A DNA stretch of 64,000 nucleotides from Pseudomonas koreensis (GTDB lineage: Bacteria > Pseudomonadota > Gammaproteobacteria > Pseudomonadales > Pseudomonadaceae), in NCBI RefSeq assembly GCF_012986595.1, contig NZ_JAAQYM010000004.1, forward strand, positions 248,001-312,000, in the 5' to 3' direction. Positions within the stretch are counted from its first letter, which is position 1. Every line of letters begins with the position of its first letter. Made by a program: the position numbers and the translations under genes. Of the stretch, positions 56,922 through 64,000 are shown piece after piece. The notes below the pieces were generated by a model. That model saw only the letters and a program-made list of their open reading frames with translations. It searched no databases and had not been told where the DNA came from.

Positions 56922-57008
56922 ATGGACGACTATCAAGAAGAACTGCTCGAATACCAGGCGTATGAACTGGATCAGCCAGAGCCGGCCGAAGACGCCACCG
57001 AGTTGTAA
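56922..57008 (+). CDS. 28-residue acidic ORF
   Basis: A short ORF encoding MDDYQEELLEYQAYELDQPE plus eight residues, with AGGGGGA nine nt upstream. Half the residues are Asp, Glu or Gln, and two Tyr-Glu repeats occur. It ends 4 nt before the convergent AraC-type gene stop. It may be a real small protein, given the good ribosome-binding site and codon usage, but it is too short for certainty. Confidence 0.6.
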   Translation: MDDYQEELLEYQAYELDQPEPAEDATEL

Positions 57009-57012
57009 GGGC

Positions 57013-58053
57013 TCAGGCGGTTTTGCGGTGACTGCGGCGAAATTCGCCGGGCGTCTGGCCGCTCCAGCGTTTGAAGGCGCGCTGAAACGCCTCGGCTGAG
57101 GCAAAGCCCAGCAGATAGGCAATTTCGCCGAACGCCAGTTCGGTGTCGCGGATGTACGTCATTGCCAGGTCGCGGCGGGTGTCATTGAGGATCGCGCGAA
57201 ATTGCGTGCCTTCCTCGGCCAGTTTGCGGCGCAAGGTCCAGGTCGGCAGCTTCAGGCGCGCCGCCACTTCTTCCAGGTCGGGTTCCCGGCCACCATTGAG
57301 CAACGGCCCCAACAGCTGAGTGATGCGTTCACGCAGGCTGCGGGTGCGGGTCAATTGCTCCAGTTCCCGTTCACACAATGCGAGCAAGTGCTTCCAGGTG
57401 CTTGGGCAGTGTTCCGGGTTGCGCAGGGCGAGGCTGTTCAGGCTCAGGCGCAGTTGATTGCGTTCGGCGCCGAACTGGATCGGGGCGTCGCCGAGCACGC
57501 TGTAGGCATCGCGGTAGTCCGGTTCGTCGAACTCGATCTCGATGCGCTCGGCCCGCAGAGGCTCGCGGCCGACGCTGGACAACTGATGCAGCCAGCCGGC
57601 GATGATCGAATCCACCACAAAGCGGTTATAGGCGTTGTACGGGCTGATCGAGTAGAAGCGTAGCCAGGCGCCGTGCGCGTCTTCGTGAAAGCTCGACTGC
57701 CCGCGATAGTTGGAGCCGTACAGCGGTTCGAAACGGATCAGGCAACGGGCTGCTTCGCGCACGGTCGGCGCCTGTGCGGCGGTGACCCCGGCCAGTCCGG
57801 CCTGGCTCAGGCGGCTGAGCTGACCCATGCGCAGGCCCAGTGCCGGATCGCCGGTCAACTGGATCGCGCTGTGCCCCAGGCGCATGTAGCGCGGGATCGA
57901 CAGCCGCGCACCGGCCTCGGCCAGTCGCGCCGCGTCCAGACCATATTGTTCGAGCAACGGTTGCGGATCGGCGCCACGGCTGCGCACCGCATCGGCGAGG
58001 CTGTGAACGAAGCCGACCGACAGATCCCCCAGGCGCATCGGCAGCGGCTTCAT
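57013..58053 (-). CDS. AraC-family regulator with N-terminal ligand-binding domain
   Basis: Transcription factor of 346 residues. The N-terminal half matches the Arabinose_bd-type domain common in Pseudomonas AraC proteins (about 18-200, with GDPALGLRMGQLSRLSQAGL). The C-terminal AraC helix-turn-helix pair (about 250-340) has the signature AYLLGFASAEAFQRAFKRWS and GQTPGEFRR. The ATG lies 3 nt after the upstream nitrilase-like gene, so the pair is cotranscribed. Ligand and targets are unknown. The neighbouring fadH is divergent to the pair and could be a target; this is only a suggestion. Confidence 0.9.
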   Translation of the reverse strand: MKPLPMRLGDLSVGFVHSLADAVRSRGADPQPLLEQYGLDAARLAEAGARLSIPRYMRLGHSAIQLTGDPALGLRMGQLSRLSQAGLAGVTAAQAPTVREAARCLIRFEPLYGSNYRGQSSFHEDAHGAWLRFYSISPYNAYNRFVVDSIIAGWLHQLSSVGREPLRAERIEIEFDEPDYRDAYSVLGDAPIQFGAERNQLRLSLNSLALRNPEHCPSTWKHLLALCERELEQLTRTRSLRERITQLLGPLLNGGREPDLEEVAARLKLPTWTLRRKLAEEGTQFRAILNDTRRDLAMTYIRDTELAFGEIAYLLGFASAEAFQRAFKRWSGQTPGEFRRSHRKTA

Positions 58054-58056
58054 CGC

Positions 58057-59187
58057 TTACAACCAAATGTTCAGCAGACGCGCGCCACGGGCTTCGCCAT
58101 CGGCGAATTGCTGACCGTTGCTGCTGAGGAAACTTTGCCCCGAACTCGGCTTGTCCCAGAACTGCCCGCGCAGGAACACACTCATGCCGGCAAGCGCGCG
58201 ACTGCTCGGCGGCTGCGCGGTCAGGGTCAGGCGATGCCAGGCCTGGCCTTCACTGATTTCCCCGGGCTTGAGGCTGATCGACCCTGGCGTATTCGAGCCC
58301 TTGTAGCCGCCCCACGGCTGGTTCCACGCACCGTGACCGACCACAAACGCCGGCACCGCCACCAATTGCGCGCCGAGCTCGTCGAGTTGGCGATAGTTGT
58401 CCGGGTACCAGCTGTCGCTGCCGATCAGCACACCGAGACGCCCGGCCGGGGTGTCGACCACGGTGATTGCGTGCTCGTCTTCGCTTTCGATCACGTCACG
58501 TTGTTCGAAGATCGGGTGCATCTGCCGTTGTGGCTGACCCAGCGGCACGCCATCACGGCCAAACACCACGCTGCTGTTAAACAGCGCGCCGCTGCCGGGT
58601 TTGAGTTGGCCGTCGCGAACGCTCGGTTCGGGCAGCACGATCGAGCCGGCCACCAGCGTCACATGGAATTCCTTGGCCAGCCCGCCGAACAGCGCCTGGT
58701 AGTCCTTGGCCATGGCCTTGGACTTCATGCGCAGGTGCGCGTCGTCGAGACGATTCTCGCCCTTGGCAGTGAGCCAGGCGCGGGCGAACAGCAGCGGGTT
58801 GCTCGCCGCCAGCCAGTTCATCGCTTCGGCGAGGGTCGGGGCCTGATACAGCTCGTCTTTCTCGCCACTGATCATCAGCCAGGTGCCGACATGTTCGGGC
58901 AGGACCACCACGGTTTTTTCGTTCAGCAGCCCCTGATCCTGCGCCTGCTGCAGATAGGCCGCGAGTTTGCGGTGCAGGCGTTGCGGGCTCTGGTAGTCGG
59001 TGGGGAACAGTTCCGGCTGAATCCCCAGCAGGTTGCCACGGTCGCCCGGCGTACCCTGATCGACCGCCAGTTTGATGCGCAGGTCCGACAGGTAATGCCC
59101 CGCCGGCCGGTCCGCCGCCCACATGGCGTAGGTGGTGAGGGCGGCAACGATGGCCATGGAAAAAAACAGGTACAGAAGTTTGCGCAT
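58057..59187 (-). CDS. Membrane-anchored nitrilase-superfamily protein lacking the catalytic Cys
   Basis: Protein of 376 residues. One N-terminal membrane anchor (MRKLLYLFFSMAIVAALTTY) places the body in the periplasm. The carbon-nitrogen hydrolase fold is seen from the alpha-beta sandwich pattern: the Glu (E98 in VVVLPEHVG) and the core LGVLIGSDSWYPDNY, where active enzymes have I-C-Y-D. Gly256 replaces the Cys. The Lys equivalent (RQMHPIFEQRD, Q222) also looks replaced. Either a binding protein or an unusual enzyme. It is cotranscribed with the AraC-type gene. Confidence 0.8.
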   Translation of the reverse strand: MRKLLYLFFSMAIVAALTTYAMWAADRPAGHYLSDLRIKLAVDQGTPGDRGNLLGIQPELFPTDYQSPQRLHRKLAAYLQQAQDQGLLNEKTVVVLPEHVGTWLMISGEKDELYQAPTLAEAMNWLAASNPLLFARAWLTAKGENRLDDAHLRMKSKAMAKDYQALFGGLAKEFHVTLVAGSIVLPEPSVRDGQLKPGSGALFNSSVVFGRDGVPLGQPQRQMHPIFEQRDVIESEDEHAITVVDTPAGRLGVLIGSDSWYPDNYRQLDELGAQLVAVPAFVVGHGAWNQPWGGYKGSNTPGSISLKPGEISEGQAWHRLTLTAQPPSSRALAGMSVFLRGQFWDKPSSGQSFLSSNGQQFADGEARGARLLNIWL

Positions 59188-59371
59188 GAAAACCAACAAC
59201 AGCCGGTACAGGGTGTGGCGACTAGGGTAGGGCGCATGCCTGCGCTTGCCAAGGGGCGCTGCGCATTTTGATCATTAACTTGTCAGTTTCGGTCATTGAG
59301 TGACAGCAGTGCGACTCTTAGTCTGTCGAACATGACTGACGGGGGACGCAGAGCTCCCGCAATTTCCGTGA

Positions 59372-61432
<2,061 letters not shown>

Positions 61433-61437
61433 GCCCC

Positions 61438-61525
61438 CCTGTAGGAGCTGCCGCAGGCTGCGATCTTTTGATTTTGCTTTTAAGACCAAGATCAAAAGCT
61501 CGCAGCCTGCGGCAGCTCCTACAGG
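61438..61525. repeat. Palindromic repeat, family B
   Basis: CCTGTAGGAGCTGCCGCAGG left and exact complement right, with GATCTTTTGATTTT / AAGATCAAAAGCTC inside. It lies 5 bp after fadH. Confidence 0.92.
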
Positions 61526-61572
61526 ATGTTTTGCTGCTGTTAGAATGGGTTTTTTCTGATGCTGTTGCGCCC

Positions 61573-62499
61573 ATGCTTCTTCCCCCCGCCCACTGGCTAC
61601 CCCAAGCCCCCCTCGAACCGCTGCAACTCGACTGGCTCACCCGCGCCGGAATCGACGTCGCGATCCTGCGTCTGGATCGGATCGACCCGCTGATCAGCGG
61701 CAACAAATGGTTCAAACTCGTCGAACACCTCAAGGCCGCCGATCGTGCCGGCGCGCGTGGCATCATCAGCCTCGGTGGCGCGCATTCCAATCATCTGCAT
61801 GCCCTGGCCGCTGCCGGCAAGCGTCTGGGTTTCGAAACGGTCGGCCTGTTGCGCGGGCATCCGCAGCAGACGCCCACGGTGGCGGATTTGCAGGCGTTCG
61901 GCATGCAACTGCACTGGCTTGGTTACGGCGGCTATCGGGCGCGGCATGAACCCGGCTTTTGGGAGCCGTGGCTGGCGCAGTTCCCGAATCTGCATGCGGT
62001 GCCCGAGGGCGGCGGTGGAATGGCCGGTGCACTGGGCTGCAAAACGCTCAAGGAACACGTGAGCGCACAACTGAGCAAGCTGGGCTGGTGCGATTACCAC
62101 GGCTGGTGGCTGGCCTGCGGCACCGGGACGACGCTGGCGGGGCTGGTGCTCGCCGAGGCCGGTGAGCACCCGGTGTACGGCGCGCTGGCGGTGCCCGAGG
62201 ACCACGGCGTGGCGCCGCAGGTGCAGGCGATTGTTCGGGAGGCGGGTCTGGCGGCGGCGGACTACAGCTTGATCGACGCGAGTCGGGGTGGTTTTGCCAA
62301 GGTTGATCCGGTGTTGCTTGAGTTCATCGAGAACACCGAGAGCAGCAGCGGCGTTGCATTGGAGCCGCTGTATACCGGCAAGGCGTTATTGGCGCTGCAG
62401 CAGCAAATCGAGGCGGGCAGGTTCGATCAAGGCTCGCGGCTGATCTTTGTTCATACCGGCGGTTTGCAGGGGCGCCGCGGATTCAGTGCCTACTGTTGA
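61573..62499 (+). CDS. PLP-dependent ACC deaminase/D-cysteine desulfhydrase family enzyme
   Basis: Fold-type II PLP enzyme of 308 residues. The start at 61573 (MLLPPAHWLP) is chosen because the longer ORF from 61468 runs through a palindromic repeat. The PLP lysine is K45 in DPLISGNKWFKLV. The serine-containing SLGGAHSNHLHALAA and phosphate-binding CGTGTTLAG match the family. Members deaminate 1-aminocyclopropane-1-carboxylate or desulfhydrate D-cysteine; which substrate is used here cannot be told. A family A repeat follows. Confidence 0.88.
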   Translation: MLLPPAHWLPQAPLEPLQLDWLTRAGIDVAILRLDRIDPLISGNKWFKLVEHLKAADRAGARGIISLGGAHSNHLHALAAAGKRLGFETVGLLRGHPQQTPTVADLQAFGMQLHWLGYGGYRARHEPGFWEPWLAQFPNLHAVPEGGGGMAGALGCKTLKEHVSAQLSKLGWCDYHGWWLACGTGTTLAGLVLAEAGEHPVYGALAVPEDHGVAPQVQAIVREAGLAAADYSLIDASRGGFAKVDPVLLEFIENTESSSGVALEPLYTGKALLALQQQIEAGRFDQGSRLIFVHTGGLQGRRGFSAYC

Positions 62500-62504
62500 A
62501 CTTA

Positions 62505-62637
62505 TGTGGCGAGGGAGCTTGCTCCCGCTCGGCGGCGCAGCCGTCGTAAGTCCAGCGACAGCGCTCTGCCTGACTGTCCGCATATTCAGAATTCAGGTCT
62601 GCTGCGCAGCCCGGCGGGAGCAAGCTCCCTCGCCACA
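62505..62637. repeat. Palindromic repeat, family A
   Basis: TGTGGCGAGGGAGCTTGCTC left; GAGCAAGCTCCCTCGCCACA right, exact. A second inner pair (CTCGGCGGCGCAGCCG region) is weak. Confidence 0.92.
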
Positions 62638-62660
62638 GGGGTATTTCACCGGGGCAATGT

Positions 62661-63209
62661 TCAGCCGCGCTTGGGCATCATCCGCAACAACGTGTTATCG
62701 CCCACCACATAATGGTGATACAGCCCCGCCAGCGCATGCAGGCCGATCAGCCAGTAACCGATGTTGCCGATCAGCACATGCCAGTGTTCCACCTGCTTGG
62801 CCAGCGCCTTGTCCTCGTGGACCAGCAGCGGCAGATCGAAGCCGTAGAACATCACCTGATGCCCCTCGGCGCTGGTGATCAGCCAGCCGAGAATCGGCAT
62901 GCTGATCATGAACAGGTACAACAGCCAGTGCATCACCCGCGCCAGCACGGTTTGCCATTGCGGTGATGCCGGGAAGATTTTCGGTGCCGGGCCGATACTG
63001 CGCGCCACCAGGCGAAACCACACCAGCACGAACACGGTCAGGCCGAGCATGTAGTGCACTTCGCGGATCAGCGAGCGGCCGCCACTGCCTTTGGGAAAGA
63101 TCCCGCGCAACTCCATGCTGGCGTACACCAGCACCAACAGGACCAGCATCAGCCAGTGCAACAGGACGGACACGGTGCTGTAGCGTGATTCGGAACTTGT
63201 CCACGGCAT
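62661..63209 (-). CDS. Cytochrome b561-type protein
   Basis: Inner-membrane diheme b-type cytochrome of 182 residues, four helices. The start at 63209 (MPWTSSESRYSTV) has GAGGAA seven nt upstream. Axial histidine candidates: VSVLLHWLMLV, REVHYMLGLTV, RVMHWLLYLFM and LHALAGLYHHYV. The family passes electrons from quinol or superoxide to periplasmic partners, and E. coli CybB is a superoxide:quinone oxidoreductase. It is monocistronic between a repeat and the phnX terminator. Confidence 0.9.
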   Translation of the reverse strand: MPWTSSESRYSTVSVLLHWLMLVLLVLVYASMELRGIFPKGSGGRSLIREVHYMLGLTVFVLVWFRLVARSIGPAPKIFPASPQWQTVLARVMHWLLYLFMISMPILGWLITSAEGHQVMFYGFDLPLLVHEDKALAKQVEHWHVLIGNIGYWLIGLHALAGLYHHYVVGDNTLLRMMPKRG

Positions 63210-63342
63210 ACGGTGTTTCCTCACAGATCAGGGTCGCCACGTGCCGTTGTTGTGCGACGGCATGCTTTAACTGTAATCCGCTTTGGCGGATTTGCCTGAT
63301 GCCGCGCGGTGTTTCACTGCGCTGACTCAGAGCAATGCCCAT

Positions 63343-63379
63343 AAAAAACGCCAGTGTCGCGACGACCCTGGCGTTTTTT
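63343..63379 (-). terminator. Terminator downstream of phnX (bidirectional)
   Basis: 12-bp stem AAAAAACGCCAG / CTGGCGTTTTTT with a 13-nt loop. It serves phnX on the minus strand and may also act on the plus strand. Confidence 0.92.
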
Positions 63380-63401
63380 GTTGTGCATGTAAAAGGCGCG
63401 A

Positions 63402-64000
63402 TCAGCTTGATTGCGGCATCTCGCCGTTGGCCAGGCGCTTGTTGATGTCGGCAATCACTTCCGGCAGGTCGCTGATGGTGTCGATCATGTAGTGCGGGCG
63501 CGAACCGGCGAACAGCGCGTGGATGCGCTCGCGTTCGCTGGCCAGTTCGTCGCTGCCCAGCGCACGGTAACCGGCGTAATCCAGGCCCAGCGCGTTGCCC
63601 GAGCAGATCAGCGCCACGGTCCACATCCCGGCGCGACGGCCTTCGAGGATGCCCGGCACGGTGTCGTCGATCTTCACGCAGGCCGCGACGTCGTCGATGC
63701 CCAGCGCAATCACGTTGGCCAAGGCCTGAGCCGGCCATGGGCGACCGTTCGGCACTTCGTCGGTGGCGACCACGTGGTCGGCGACGTAGCCGTTGCTGGC
63801 GGCGAGGGCCACAACCCTGTCCATCACCTGTTTCGGGTAGCCGGAGCAGGAACCGATCTTGATCCCTTGCTGGCGCAGGTTGGCGATGGTGTCCAGCGCG
63901 CCGGGAATCAGCGCCGAGTGTTCGGCGATCTTCTCGATCTGCAGCGGCATGAAGCGGTTGTAGATCGCGGTGACGTCATCGTCGGTCGGGGTGCGGCCGA
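63402..64000 (-). CDS. phnX: Phosphonoacetaldehyde hydrolase (5' end beyond window)
   Basis: HAD-superfamily enzyme converting phosphonoacetaldehyde to acetaldehyde and phosphate, the second step of 2-aminoethylphosphonate use. The visible part is the C-terminal two thirds (about 200 residues). The reading frame stays open to the right edge, so the N-terminal HAD motif I and Schiff-base Lys lie outside. Seen: HAD motif II in [14 protein letters not shown], motif III/IV in [20 protein letters not shown], and the family pattern [17 protein letters not shown]. An in-frame ATG at 63950 is internal. Confidence 0.93.
   Translation of the reverse strand, partial: GRTPTDDDVTAIYNRFMPLQIEKIAEHSALIPGALDTIANLRQQGIKIGSCSGYPKQVMDRVVALAASNGYVADHVVATDEVPNGRPWPAQALANVIALGIDDVAACVKIDDTVPGILEGRRAGMWTVALICSGNALGLDYAGYRALGSDELASERERIHALFAGSRPHYMIDTISDLPEVIADINKRLANGEMPQSS

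Noticed and set aside
61468..61572. A 35-codon N-terminal extension of the PLP-dependent enzyme
   Set aside because: It is translated from a palindromic repeat; the family start is MLLPPAHWLP at 61573.

Overview
The window is chromosomal DNA from a fluorescent pseudomonad, most likely the Pseudomonas fluorescens group. The support is high-GC coding sequence, the order tig-clpP-clpX-lon-hupB-ppiD, an ampC/ampR pair, pseudomonad-type small proteins, and many intergenic palindromic repeats of the REP/REPIN kind typical of P. fluorescens. It is densely packed core and near-core sequence. I saw no prophage, insertion sequence, transposase, CRISPR array or integrase.

Layout. 1-9656 (minus strand): a transport locus made of tonB, exbB, exbD, a large TonB-dependent receptor and a YejABEF-type peptide ABC transporter, with yejF cut by the window edge. 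Together these form one route from the outer membrane to the cytoplasm, probably for peptides or peptide-like compounds. 9657-10815 is a long stretch without a convincing gene. 10816-24540: GST-like protein, CBS-domain protein, DNA polymerase II, DUF1810 protein, aldo/keto reductase, periplasmic aldose epimerase, a lipoprotein, an MFS exporter, a TauE/SafE permease, a GNAT acetyltransferase, a DUF4174 protein, then divergent ampC/ampR. 24670-28476: glucarate uptake and dehydration (gudP, gudD) with a divergent FadR-type regulator and two matching candidate operators. 28569-43534: mixed housekeeping and accessory genes, including trhP, a periplasmic isochorismatase-like protein, an AI-2E family permease, a shikimate dehydrogenase-like protein, yceH, sstT, an MFS/nhaR pair, terC, a C39-like lipoprotein lacking its catalytic residues, and several small acidic proteins.

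43667-55369 is the conserved core: pbpG, folD, a four-tRNA operon (Arg-His-Leu-His), then the proteostasis block tig, clpP, clpX, lon, hupB, ppiD. Trigger factor and PpiD handle folding, ClpXP and Lon degrade proteins, and lon has a good sigma-32-like promoter. A degenerate tRNA-Asp-like element with its own terminator lies between hupB and ppiD. 55796-64000: a DUF2242 lipoprotein, a 28-residue ORF, an AraC regulator cotranscribed with a membrane nitrilase-like protein that lacks the catalytic cysteine, fadH, a PLP-dependent deaminase/desulfhydrase-like enzyme, cytochrome b561, and the 3' part of phnX.

All functional calls come from reading the sequence and from family knowledge; no database search was run. 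Starts were moved from the longest ORF where a Shine-Dalgarno sequence, signal peptide or family length supported it.
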